DNA of 52,125 nucleotides from the NCBI GenBank assembly GCA_018524725.1, contig JAEUWP010000343.1, positions 1 to 52,125 of the forward strand, in the 5' to 3' direction. The stretch comes from Podaxis mareebaensis. Lineage: Eukaryota; Basidiomycota; Agaricomycetes; Agaricales; Agaricaceae. Position numbers and translations under genes: made by a program. Of this stretch, positions 1 through 10,586 are shown piece after piece. The notes beneath the pieces were generated by a model. It was given only the letters and a program-made list of their open reading frames with translations. It searched no databases and was not told the origin of the DNA. Position 1 is the stretch's first letter. Each line of letters starts with the position of its first letter.

Positions 1-229
1 ATTGATCACCAGCTTCTTCTCATCACACTGTGTAACCCATTCCTTGAGGTGGTACCTGTAGAGATGTCATTGGAGAATATTTGTCCCTGTTGACCCAGAG
101 TACTTGAGCACTGTGAAGTCAGGATCTTTCACAGCCTGTGTCCTACATGGGACATATCATTAATGGATTAGATAGTCATTAGATAAGAGCACAAACATAC
201 TCACACATTACATAGAACTGTTCCTTAGT

Positions 230-1008
230 TCATGAATCAGAGTGGAAGAACATCCAGACATCATCAGCTTTAGCCACCTTCCATGAGACTGGCTGTTGTG
301 GAGGTAAGTCAGGCTCTGGATCATCATCATCATCATCAGACATTTCATCGATAGTGGCAAGTCCTTGGCAAATGGTGGCAGGAGTTGAAGGAAAGTCAAC
401 TGTCAACAGAAGGTTGTTGCGGACAGGAATGGTCATTATATTGAGGCAATGTGGAGTTTGGACAAAAATTGCCTGAGTGTTTGCAAGCAATTGGGTGGAT
501 GGGTCTGGAAAGTGAACATGGATAAAGGGATCAGTGTTGGATCCCAACCCTAGAGCACTGAAGTCAGGTTGATATACAGGCATGTGTATAGCAGTCACAC
601 TCAATGCTGGTATAGGACCACCACAAGAGGGATGAGTCAATCCCACAGGTGTCTGCAGTGCAACAGTACTGATCACCATTGGGCCAGTGAGATCATGATT
701 GGTTTGTGCTACAGGCTGGGGAGTTGTATCCAATGCTGGGTGTGCAGTTTCCAGGTGAGTGGTGGACTCAAGAGGTGTCACCTCTGGCCAAGGAATATCT
801 GTGTAGCCTGTAATGATACAAGAAATTTGAGTATGATGCTTGTTTCCATGATAACAACACACATACCTGGAAGTTGAGCCTGAAATCGTGTCTGTATGGC
901 ACCATTGGGCAGTACAGCTTGGACTTCACTGTTATTTGCAGTGCTACGAGTCTGACGTTGAGTTTGAGCTACCTGCTGAGGTGGTTTACAAGCTTGACCA
1001 TGGGCCAT
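230..1008 (-). CDS. Unidentified transposon-associated protein, two exons
   Basis: An ATG at 1008 opens a two-exon frame: exon 1 is 1008-867, a 59-bp GTATGT...TTACAG intron spans 808-866, and exon 2 is 807-230. The predicted product is about 239 residues. It is rich in Pro, Thr, Gln and His, has no motif I recognise, and carries an acidic run of six Asp about 35 residues before the stop. It lies inside the CpG-depleted putative DNA transposon, so it is more likely an element-encoded protein than a host gene. The coding sequence may continue to the left through another intron, because the stop at 230-232 directly follows a plausible coding stretch. No function is proposed. Confidence 0.35.
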
Positions 1009-1466
1009 GACTGCATCAACAAAGGCAGGGTGTGCTGGAGGTCACATGACTAGTCAACCAAAGGAAAGCACAGAATGACAGACAATCAGCATTTCTGACT
1101 GAGCTCTTTTAAAGGTGGTTGAACTCAATGATATGCAATTTTACATGATTGAAGGCTGTATATATGTGTGTTAAACCTCTCATCCTGTCTCAATTTTCAT
1201 AATAGTACAGTTTCTGCACAATAATCTGACTCATCAGTCACCTATTACAGTTGGCATTATGAACAAGGAGTAGCGAGATGTTGCTTATCAATAACACATG
1301 TCTCTGAAGTAATACAATTAGGGTATCCTCATGCAGAAACATGTAGCCAGTCCTGCTGGATGACAACTACATCCAGGCAGGTTGCAAGTATGAGTACATA
1401 GTATATTCTGTTCATCCACTCTCATGGACCTGCTATTTGACCTAAATTAGTTATTTTAATCACCAG

Positions 1467-1605
1467 CTCAAGCCAGTTGAGCCCTGAATTGAGCAGCTTG
1501 GGAGCTGAGCTATTCACTATTGAGCCACAAGCCAAAGAGTTTTGCTTGCTCGGCTAAATATTGGCTCAGCTCAGCTGGCTCTCAGCTTTGAGCCGAGCTC
1601 ATGGC
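1467..1605. repeat. GAGC-rich subterminal repeat cluster
   Basis: Variants of GAGCTGAGCC, TTGAGCC and GGCTCAGC recur on both strands through this interval and stop next to TGGCAACACTA. Clustered short subterminal motifs beside a terminal inverted repeat are typical of hAT-type ends, where the transposase binds. This is an inference; no transposase domain is visible in the window. Confidence 0.45.
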
Positions 1606-1716
1606 AACACTAATGTGATCAGAAGTGGAGGAAGGCAGATCTGGAAGGACTAGAAACACAGAAGAAAGCATGGCATGGAGAGTCAGAGCAGGGGTTGGAA
1701 AGACTTGTTGCTGTGG

Positions 1717-3539
1717 CTAGAAAGAGATACTGTTTGAGACCCAGTCAATCAACAGATTGTAGTGGGTGAGCCAGTTGTGACCAAGAACCACAGAGCAAGA
1801 CGAGTCCAACTGAGCAACATAGAAGTCCAAAGTCATTGATTCACCAGTAGGAAATGTAACAGGGATTTTCACTAGTTCAGTTATATACAAGTTTGAAGAG
1901 CCATCAAAAAGTTGAAGTTCTACAGGAGCAACATGGAACATAGGAATTGAGCAGTCATGAACAAGGGAAGAATCAATGAAGCAATGTGTGGAACTACTAT
2001 CCACCAAGGCAGTCACAGTACCATCAGACAAAGGCAGATTGGAGGCAGACAAAGGAGCAAAAGATGGAGAAGAAAGGGGAACATGAAGAGCATGAGGGTC
2101 AGAAAGAGCAGATGTGTTAAGTCAGAAACTCTCTGTAGCACAGATGAGTTCAACGTAGTCCCCAGTCTGTGCAGAGTCCTGAGGACCACCCTCTATTTTT
2201 TTGAACCTGACAGGGGATTCAAAGGAGAGAGGCTCTTCACTGGAACCTCAGCTTGGGCTTGAGCCTGCTGACCTTTGGCCTTCTGATTGGAGGCAGATGG
2301 ACCCAGAGGAGGTCTGGATCCAGACACCTTGCATAGGCAGTTGTTTACCCGATGGTTAGCATCACTGCAGAACATACAGAGGTTGTTGTCAAAGCGATAT
2401 TAGCATTCTTGGGGGGTGAGCTTGCCGTTCAGGCCAAGTTTATTACCCAGAGATGACTTTGGAGCATTCCTGGATGAGTTCAGACAATTGCTGGACTGAG
2501 AGGAATTAGGAGGGGATTTGGTGGAGGATGGGTTAGGCTTCTGATTATTGTTGTTGGATGAATTGCCAGGTTTCTTCTGATTAGGGTTGTTCTTTGGGGG
2601 CTGCACAGAGCAGTCACTATGACACTTACACTCATGCTGCTACTCCCAGTAACATTGGTCAGTAAGACTAGTAACCCTTTTCATTTCATCCAAGGAGTTG
2701 GGCTTACCCTCTGCCTGAGTGGCAATCAAGTCCTGAATATGATCCAGAAGACCCCTATAATAATGATGGCAAAGGACTGGGTCTGGCCACCCAACCAAAC
2801 TAGCCAGGTGGTTGAACTCGAGGTCATATTTGAGGATAGGTTGGTTACTAGCCATCTGGAGAGAGTCCAGCTCTTCAGTGGCTTCTCTAGTGGGGTCTGC
2901 AAGTCCAAAACAGGTTTCTATTTCTCTGACAAAGACTTCCCAGTTATTGAGAAGCTTGTGGTTGGACCAATCAAGATCTTTGGACCCAAGAATGGTTTGG
3001 AACCAGTCAAGAGCAGTGCCAGACAGATACATGATAGCAAAACAGATTTTGGAAGAATCTTCTGCAAATTGATGTGCATTGGAAGTGAAATAGAGGTGGC
3101 ACTGGAAGACCCATTGGTGGATTTTGAGAGGGTCTGAACCATTGAAAGTGTCAGGTTCTCAGACCTTCATGTGAGAGGGATTTGCTGGGCCAATGGAGTT
3201 GCTATGCTCCAAGGAATGGAGGGTACGGGAGAGATGGCCGAGAGCATTGGCTAACATCTCCTGGGGGTCTTGATTTTCATTGTCGTCCTCACCAGGATCA
3301 TTGCCACCATCACCACCCTCATCTCTGGGGTCTGGAGGGCCACTAGAATTTCCTTGAGAGTACCCAGCAGAGGTTTGATTTTGAGTTCTGGACTTGGTAG
3401 TAACCATAGTAGAAGACATGGTGGAAGAAGATTGGTATGGAGTGGGAGTTGAAGAGAATTCATGATTTGTGTGGGGGAGAACAGGTTCTGGAATGGTGAT
3501 TCCTTGAGCTTGTGCAGCACTACATGTCATAGATGGCAT
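1717..3539 (-). pseudogene. Gypsy gag-protease coding remnant
   Basis: Segments in order on the minus strand are as follows. 3539-3159 is a low-complexity Gag N-terminus that ends in an acidic DEGGDGGNDPGEDDNENQ tract. 3158-2640 is a retrotransposon Gag capsid domain containing GTALDWFQTIL. 2606-2193 is a linker with the zinc knuckle CMFCSDANHRVNNC (CX2CX4HX4C). 2052-1717 is a retropepsin with [13 protein letters not shown], where the usual DSG/DSA active-site triad reads DSS, and [11 protein letters not shown]. The pieces are interrupted by stops; the one at 3159 (GTC TGA GAA) sits where Gag proteins usually have Arg, consistent with CGA to TGA. The capsid-knuckle-protease order and the LGxxWL motif identify Ty3/Gypsy with good confidence. 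Confidence 0.8.
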
Positions 3540-3547
3540 AAAAATTT

Positions 3548-3559
3548 GGAATGATACCA
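3548..3559 (-). other. Candidate primer binding site of the Gypsy element
   Basis: The minus strand reads TGGTATCATTCC between the LTR end and gag. TGGTATCA matches the first 8 bases of the common initiator-Met tRNA primer site TGGTATCAGAG. It lies about 21 nt from the inferred LTR end, farther than usual, so either the LTR end or this call may be off. Confidence 0.3.
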
Positions 3560-3580
3560 GAGGTCTGAGTCAGAATATAT

Positions 3581-4298
3581 TGTTAAGAACTGACTCCAGA
3601 TGGGGGCAGACCATGGACAGCCAAGGGCAGACACACACAGATACGGGGTTGAGGCCTTGGCTTCAACTTATGTGTTGTGCCCCTCTGATACCATGGTGGC
3701 CTCACTTGACCAACTACAGACTCAAGCAGACGAGCAGACAGAGAACAGACAAGACAGGACAAGCCTGGACTGAGGGGCAGACTTGTAGTGGACAAGCAGG
3801 AGAGAGGAGAAAGATCTAAGTTGATATTCTGACTGAGGACTACAAATGGTAGTGATCCTACTTATATACTAGCAGTCAGGATAAAGTCCAGAGAGTAGTA
3901 GTTAAGTGAGAAACAATAGTAACTACTCAAAGGAGAATACAAGAAACATGTGAACTGATAACCACAGTGAAGATACCAGAATAGGGAGTCCATCTGCAAA
4001 GCATCTGGACATCTGAAAGGACAGGGCAGAAGTGAAACATCAGATAACAGAAAAACCAAGATAAGTGGATGATAATCAAGGGTAAAGGGAAAAGCCATGG
4101 ATAAACAGAAAAACACGAGATAATTGGATAGAAGATCTGATAAGGGAAATAACGGAAGGAACAGGGATGGAGAAAAGTATTTACAAGGAAAGATATCTGA
4201 TGGGAATGGAAGAAAGGTTAAACTGAATATGATCCACAGAATCTGGGTTGTAACCAAGGCTCTGAGAGTTTAATGGACACGAAGTGAAGTCCATAACA
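3581..4298 (-). repeat. Probable 5' LTR of the Gypsy element
   Basis: The 718-bp block begins on the minus strand with TGTTATGG and ends with CTTAACA, giving 5'-TGTTA...TAACA-3' termini typical of LTRs. A TATA box (GTATATAAGTA, minus strand) lies near 3862-3872, inside the block. No second copy is present because the element is truncated, so the ends are inferred from the termini and from the gag start about 40 bp downstream. Confidence 0.5.
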
Positions 4299-5262
4299 CA
4301 TGCCAGCAAAGGCATTTGTTATGGCCTTGGTACAATGCCCCAACCTGGTTTGCTACAAGACCTATGGGAGTCTGTGTGCACTGTATGGTGCTGCAGATGA
4401 TGAAATGCCTTCATTGAACAGAATGATTATCCACAAGAACTTGCTCCATCTCTGATGGATTGACAATTCTGCCACAAGTTCATGGGCTCATGCATTCCTA
4501 GCACATTTCTGATTCCCTTGACTACAAGTGCTGCTGTGGTTTGGAAACCCCGACACTGCACTCTCCATGAGCAGTGACTTTGCAGCAACACAGTTGAGCT
4601 CAGCACTCAGCAGTTTCTTCTCAGAGTTGCCAGTGACACTCAACATACTTGTGCTCTTTGCCACTTCATATTCCTTCTCAACACTAAAGGCCATGTTTGC
4701 CACACTTCTTCACCCTGAAAATCTTCATTTGGTGAACTTCTCTCCTGCCACTGCCAGCCAGGTTCTAGGTGTGATTGGCCATCCCATAGTGGCACTTGTT
4801 TGTAGAGATAGATGGCCTCACCTGCTTGTCATTGATCACTCTGTTAAAGAGGGTCTGAGGGTCCTGACAGCCCTAAAGCTTCTTTCCATGGACATCTAGA
4901 CTATGATATTGATGTCCAGAATTATGCAAATGTTGGAGAAGCTTCATGTGGTAAGAACAGCAACAGGGCCATTTTGTCTGAAGCTCCCCCCTAATGTGAA
5001 GTAGAATGAATATTCTATATGCTGCTTGAAGGAACTGGTTGTGCAAGGCTTCAAGTTGGTGATTCTGCAAGGCTCAGAACCACTCACTTTGGAGATATCT
5101 GAGCCTCTTGAAGGTGAGGACCCCAACATTGTTGTTGCAAAATCAGAACAAGGCTAACTGCTACTTTTGGATTAGTAGTGAGCAAGTAACAACTCAGTAT
5201 TGCCAATGTACTGGCAGATGACTATGTATTTACCTAATGGGCAGATAGCAGCTGCCAGGGGA
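4299..5262 (+). other. CpG-poor segment with unidentified coding-like frame
   Basis: The segment lies between the Gypsy LTR and the Copia target-site duplication. The plus strand has an open frame of about 123 codons ending at 4899. Further open stretches (about 4920-5008 and 5010-5158) follow in changed frames or after stops. The translation is hydrophobic in its first half and resembles nothing I can name. Like its neighbours it lacks CpG. It is probably a decayed transposon-borne or host gene fragment. Confidence 0.25.
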
Positions 5263-5267
5263 TAGTA

Positions 5268-5655
5268 TGTAAGAAAGACAAGAAAATAACTCAGACTCTT
5301 GACATATGACAATGAGAGCTGAGTTATAGTACCTGTAAGAAAGACAAGAAAATAACTACAGTGTAATGAGCATAAAGATAACAAGTACAAATGATTTCTA
5401 ACTCACCTCAGACTCTTAACATATGACAATGAGGGCTGAGGGAGTCTATCTACAGGAGCTCTTATATATATTACTATGCAAAAGGGTCATGAAAGAAATA
5501 ATGTGAAAGGAACAATAAGGAGATGCATGTCTAAGGAGAAACAGTGGCCAAATCAAAGTGAAAGGAAAGAATGCTCTGAAAGGAATCATGACACATTTTA
5601 TACCTAAGAGCTCAGATCAGAGGTTGGGGCTCAGAATGGATTTGGGATCCCAATA
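5268..5655 (-). repeat. 3' LTR of the Copia element, with a 66-bp partial duplication
   Basis: 5334-5655 is a complete 322-bp LTR (minus strand TATTGG...CTTACA) that aligns without gaps to 10587-10908. Immediately left, 5268-5333 repeats the first 23 bp of the LTR plus strand, jumps to an internal segment (TCAGACTCTTGACATATGAC), then ends in TTATAGTACC. The target duplication TAGTA abuts position 5268, not 5334, so the rearranged 66 bp belong to the inserted element. Confidence 0.85.
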
Positions 5656-5664
5656 CTCCCCCTC
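5656..5664 (-). other. Polypurine tract of the Copia element
   Basis: The minus strand reads GAGGGGGAG immediately before the 3' LTR start (TATTGG). This is the expected place and composition for the plus-strand DNA primer of an LTR retrotransposon. Confidence 0.75.
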
Positions 5665-5684
5665 AAATTGTGGAGTCCAAGTTT

Positions 5685-8600
5685 TTACACAAAGTGTTTG
5701 ACTTTAGGTGAGGGAAGAGCCTTGGTAAATATATCTGCAACCATATCTTCAGTGGGGCAGTAAATGAGGCAAAGCTTGCCTTCCTCAATGACCCAGCAAA
5801 TGAAATGGTGCCAAATATCTATGTGTTTGGTGTGAGTGTGAAACTGCTGGTCACAAGCAAGGGTGATGGCAGATTGATTATTGGAGAAAAGGAGAGTAGT
5901 GTCAAATTGGGAGGAGAAAACTTTAGCAATGAATGAGCAAAGCCACAGGGCTTCCTTTGCAGTGTAGGTTGCACCTACATATTCTGACTTGGTGGTGGAG
6001 AGCATCATGAGCTCTTGACACTTGGCACTCCAAGAGATGGTGCCACTGTTAATGATGAATGCATAACCAGAAGTAGCACAATGATCTTCAGCCATATTCC
6101 CATTAGTATCAGTATAACCTTGCAACTCTACATTGGAACTGCCATATGTAAGCCAGAGGTCACACATTCCTTCAAGTACTGAAACACATGTTTAACAGCT
6201 TCCCAGTGAGCTTCACCAGGGTTCTTAGAGAAGCATGAGAGAATTTGAACAGTGAAAGCAATGTCAGGATGAGCACTGAGAGAAGCATATATTAGGGTAC
6301 TGACAGCCTCTTGATAGGGGATGTAAGACATGTGTGTGATCTCAGCTGCAGTCTGGGAGAGTGATCAGATGTGAGATGAATGGAGGGGTCCATAGGGGAA
6401 CTGGCTGGCCTTGTATCCTCAAGGCCAAAACACTGAAGCAATGCATCAATGTATGAGCATTGAGAAAGCATTAACTTGCCTTCCTCTCAAAGTCTCTTGA
6501 CTTCAATACCCAAGAGCTAATGTATTTACCCTAAGTTGGTGATCTCCACATGTTCAGAAATATGTTTCTTCACCCAAGTGATAAGCATGATTTTAGTGGC
6601 CATGAGAGTACAGTCATTGATGTGAACAGCAATGATGGTGAGGTTGGGAGTAGTGATGAAAAAGAACATACATGGGTCATTTTCTGAATGCATGAATCCT
6701 AGGATATCTACTAGGATCTTACATAGGTGTTGGTACCATTGCCTCCCTGACTGTTTGAGTCCATAGATGGTCTTCTTGAGGTGGTGCACTTTTTCTGGAT
6801 GGTCTGGGTCTTTGTACCCAGACAGTCAGTACATGTAAATCACCTCATTGTCAGTGAGCTTTCTGTTGAGAAAAGCCCCCTTGATATCAATTTGGTAGAT
6901 TTCCATATCATTTTTTTTAAATCAATATTTATTGCAATAGACTAGCTACTACAAATGGGTGCATGATAGCAGTCCCAAGAGCTGAAACCTAAAAGGAAGA
7001 AGAAAAGAGAAAAAAAAAAAAAAGCAGAAGAAAGAGAGAAGAGGAGAGGAGTGAGGGAGTTATTGATGAGGCAACCAACACAGAATATAGAGATTACAAT
7101 CAAGAGAGAGATAAATGGGAATAAAGAGGGGAAGGGAGTAAGGAGCTAGCTACAAGGCAAGTGTAATTTATATAGGAAAGAAGAAAGACAAAATCCCTTA
7201 GTGAATGTCTGGAGTGCCATGTAAAGCTAGCCTCTCTTGTTGAGTAAGCCATTGTGTATTGTAATTCTCAAAAGTGATGGGTCCTTGTATCTAGTCAGCA
7301 AAAGAAAATACCACCAGGATTTCCATATCATGGGTAGCAGTGAGAGTGAGAATGGCTCATATGGAGGTGAGCTTGGCAACTGGCACATACATATTGAATG
7401 GGACCTAGAAGAATCCCTGAGCCACCAGATGGGCCTTATAATGAACTACAGTGCCCAATGCTCCTTTTTTGGCCCTGAAGATCCATCTGCAGCTGACAAG
7501 GTTGGCACCTGGGGGTAGATCCATAAGTTCCCACATATTTGCTTCTTTTAGCACTGTATACTCTTCATCCATCCCACCCTTCCAATAAACCCAATCTGCC
7601 CTCTTCATTGCCTCCTGCAAGTTCTTTGGCTCCAATGGCTCCATTCCTTTCATTTCCATGGCAAATGTCCATACTTCCTCCCACTTCTCTTCTTTGGCTA
7701 GGGTAACAGTACAACCCTCAAGAATGTTGCATGCCTTGGCACTTGGATTGTGAGATCAATGTGAATACTCTACAGGGGGCTTAATGTTGACAATGGGAGA
7801 GTTAATGCTAGGAATGGGAGGGTCAGTATCAATGGGATCAAGATTAATTGTGGGTGCACAATTAGTTGTGGGCATGCCAGAGTTAGTAGGGACAGGTGTG
7901 GGTATTTGTTCAGCTGTAGCTGGAATGCAATTGCTCAAAGGTATGTTCAGTTGAATATGACAAATCTCACTTGATGATCTTTCCTCCCCCTTGAGATTCA
8001 GGTCTCTGAAAATGATGTTCCTTTCTATATGCACAGTATTGGTGTCAGGATAAAGAATCCTCATACCATTGCTGTTCTCATCAAAACCCAACCAATGCCC
8101 CTTTTTGGCCTATAGATCTAACTTATTACCATCTGTATCCAACACCCAGCAAACCTCTCCCCACTCCCACAGCTCACTCAAATCTGGCTTCTTCCCATAT
8201 AAGATTTCAAAAGGGGTCTTCCCATTAACAGCTTTAGTTGCAGTCTGGATTATCAACCAAACAATATGCCAAACACCTTTGGCCCAGAAAGTTTTGGGGA
8301 GGCAAGGAACATGGTTTATTGCTTGTACACATTCCATGATTGTGCAGTTGCAACACTCAGCAACACCATTTTGTTGTGGGGTATCATGGACAGTTAGCTT
8401 GATATGAGTACCTTGAGACTTGAGATAGTCTTGGAAGGCCTTGCTGGTGTACTCACCACTGTGGTTAGAATGGAGGGTTTTGATTCAAGTCTTGTGCCAC
8501 ATTTCACACCAGGCTTCAAAAGTCTTGTAAGCTCCAAAGACTTCTGATTTTGCACTCAGGAACTTGACATGGGTCCATTATGAATAATTATCAGTGAAGG

Positions 8601-9276
8601 TAACATAGTATTTCCATCCCTTTTTGGTTTCTACTGGCACTGGACTCCAGACATCTGAATGGATCTCCTCTCCAAACTCCTTTGCTCCCAGACCCTGGTG
8701 CTCTTTTGCCACAGCCTTCTGCATTAACTTTGCAAACACATATGACTTGCAAAAGTAATCTTCCCCTCTGACTAACTCTAACTATAGACCTGTAACCATT
8801 CCATCATTTATTAGCTTCTGAGCTGCAGAAGGCACAATATGACCAAGGCACTGATGGATTAGATCTAGGGTAAGTGTGTCCCCAACTGCATTAACATCTT
8901 CAGTTACCCCTTTAACTTCTCTTATGATTTTGTACAGTCCATTCTCATTGCAAGGGACCTCTGCAACATGTGCTCCACCTGAATCTCAGATGACACATTT
9001 GCCATTTGCAAAGGTGGTTGTGAAACCTACCTCATCTAGGTGCCCAATAGAGATGAGTAGATATCCCACCTCAGGAGAATACAAGACTTCTGTAAGTCTC
9101 AGTTGCAATGTCACTGACCCATTTGGTACATCCAACACAATGTCTCCTTTTCTGATGGCACTGAGGTTTTGTTTATTCACAGTACAAAGAGGCCAAGGGG
9201 AAATATTTTCAAAAGTGACAAATGTATCATAGTGAGGTGTAATATGATGTGAGGTTCCAGAGTTGAAGATTTTGAC
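5685..9276 (-). pseudogene. Copia pol remnant: protease, integrase, reverse transcriptase, RNase H
   Basis: Reading leftwards, the protease core at about 9255-9235 reads NSGTSHH, with Asn for the catalytic Asp. A gag-pre-integrase segment and an HHCC-like zinc region follow (about 9180-8700). The integrase core spans about 8700-8340; its second catalytic motif reads HSNHSGEY, with Asn for Asp, but Glu is kept in QQNGVAE. Reverse transcriptase lies at 7659-6526, contains IYGLKQSGRQW, and its YVDD box is changed to HIND. RNase H with GYTDTNGNMAED and DIFTKAL lies at 6331-5685. Many stops interrupt the frame. Several Arg positions of the family have become Cys (GVAECCNCT for the usual GVAERFNRT), as expected of CpG decay. 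A 406-bp insert plus target duplication splits the RT; removing them restores HDMEIYQIDIKGAF. Confidence 0.88.
6898..7331 (-). mobile_element. Polyadenylated retro-insert in the Copia RT, with 14-bp target duplication
   Basis: GATTTCCATATCAT occurs at 6898-6911 and again at 7318-7331. The 406 bp between (6912-7317) break the Copia reading frame. Read on the minus strand the insert starts CTGGTGGTATTTTC, is pyrimidine-rich, carries a second internal T-rich run near 7010, and ends in AATAAATATTGATTT followed by a short A run at the duplication. A poly(A) end preceded by AATAAA and a long variable target duplication are hallmarks of LINE-type target-primed reverse transcription. I see no clear Pol III A/B boxes and no ORF. 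It could be a SINE, a 5'-truncated LINE tail or a processed transcript. Confidence 0.8.
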
Positions 9277-10531
9277 TCATGTTGAGGTGAGTGGTCCTTG
9301 AACCTGCCTAGCCATGGTTTCTTTGTCACTCATGTCACAGACATCAACCATGTCTTCAGTTTCATTGGCAAAGTTGTCAGCCCACCACTCCCCCTCCAAC
9401 TCATCCACCTCCATTGAAACAGTTGCTGAAACCCAATTGGCATTGTCATCAACTATTCCCTGATCTGGTTCATCTACATCCAGCACCTCCTCAGTCTCAA
9501 CAGCCAGGGACTTGTCCCAGTCCTTCTCAGCAACATTGGCAGACCCACTACTGCCCTGAGAGGAACTCCTGCTGCCCTGAGCCTTCTTTGTCCCTTGTTT
9601 GGGACACTCACATCTCCAATGTCCATACTCACCACACTCATGGCATTTCCCCTTTCTCTTTCCCTTCCAGTTCCCCTTTCCCTTAGCACAGTCACCATCT
9701 ACATACATGGCCTCATCACCATCTGCCTTTGAGGGAGGCTTATTTGGTCAGTCCAATCTTGATCACTCCCATTCATCACTGATCAATATGATCAGGACTT
9801 CAGGATCAATTGTCCCACCAGGAGAGTTGTGAAGGCAAGCAGCAGCAAGTTGACCAGATGCAAAGGTAGCCAGCCACTGTGATAAAGATGATAGTATGGT
9901 ACTGTGGTAGTTGTCATTGCTAATGTGAGTGCCAACAGATGCTAGTTCATTTTGCTTTGCAGAGGCCATTGAGGAACAAGAAAACATCTCCTTTATCAGG
10001 ACACTGGGATGCCATGAAGTCTCAACAAAGGCAGGATTGAGCAAAGGCTCCCTTGTAAGTGTATTCCCACACAACAATGTCCCATATTTCTTTGACAGTT
10101 GAACAGCAAGTAACATTCATCAGAGTTGAGTCAGGTATCTTTTGGAATAGGAGGGACCTTGCAATTCACTCATTTTGACCCCACTCTGCAACCAATTTGG
10201 GCATAATGACTGGTGTAGCAGGCATAGGAGTTGAGGGTGTGGATGATGCAGTAGGGGTGGTGGATGTCTTGGCATCATGCCCAGAGGCACTCAGAGTAGG
10301 GTTTGCACCAGGTGATGAAGAACTAGATGATGCTTGTGCATCAGGTGGAAGGACAGGGTGCTTGGACTTGCCATTGTAGTGGCCCCAGAGACCTTTGAGT
10401 TCAACCTCAGCAATGAAACAAAGAGAGAAGATTGCCCAGTTAGCACCAGACAGGTTGAGCTTCGGTACACTCACAGGGAGGATATTTGAGGGAGTGGTAG
10501 TGTTGGGAACAGACATAGTGAATGACAGCAA
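9277..10531 (-). pseudogene. Copia gag remnant with CCHC zinc knuckle
   Basis: The gag frame opens near 10531 with a Copia-like N-terminus (VPKLNLSGANWAIF; family pattern of a LxGxNW box) and a Ser/Thr/Pro-rich linker. It continues in 10116-9763 and 9708-9277. The last part holds the zinc knuckle CHECGEYGHWRCEC (CX2CX4HX4C) preceded by a basic KGKGNWKGKRKGK stretch that would bind RNA. Stops between segments show it is inactive. The downstream end merges with the protease region. Confidence 0.8.
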
Positions 10532-10574
10532 ATGCAGGAGGATGTGTATATGTCAATAAGTTTAGCAATGGGTG

Positions 10575-10586
10575 GGGCCCATAACC
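10575..10586 (-). other. Copia primer binding site (half-tRNA type)
   Basis: Directly inside the 5' LTR the minus strand reads GGTTATGGGCCC. This is complementary to the anticodon-loop region of initiator-Met tRNA (…GGGCYCATAACC…) rather than to its 3' end. Copia of Drosophila and yeast Ty5 are known to prime from such a cleaved half-tRNA. The match is seen in the sequence; use of this primer is an inference. Confidence 0.55.

Larger units (their letters stand above)
1..1612. mobile_element. Right part of a probable hAT-like DNA transposon
   Basis: The stretch is nearly free of CpG and ends at 1602-1612 in TGGCAACACTA, which read on the minus strand is TAGTGTTGCCA, like a hAT terminal inverted repeat. 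It is followed inward by a GAGC-rich subterminal region (1467-1605). Beyond 1613 the sequence belongs to a Ty3/Gypsy element whose coding stops without a reverse transcriptase, so this element probably inserted into that one. The 8 bases 1613-1620 (ATGTGATC) would then be one target-site copy. The other end lies outside the window, so the class is an inference from one terminus. Confidence 0.4.
1613..4298 (-). mobile_element. Truncated Ty3/Gypsy retrotransposon (5' LTR, gag, protease)
   Basis: Reading leftwards, the element shows a 5' LTR (4298-3581), a leader, gag (3539 to about 2193) and an aspartic protease (2052-1717). No reverse transcriptase, RNase H or integrase follows. At 1612 the sequence switches to a different element. 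The 3' half is therefore missing from the window, either displaced to the left by insertion of the hAT-like element or lost. The absence of CpG and several in-frame stops show it is inactive. Confidence 0.75.

Noticed and set aside
3862..4257. 131-codon hydrophobic minus-strand frame
   Set aside because: It lies inside the Gypsy LTR; the apparent membrane protein comes from the purine/pyrimidine-rich LTR sequence.
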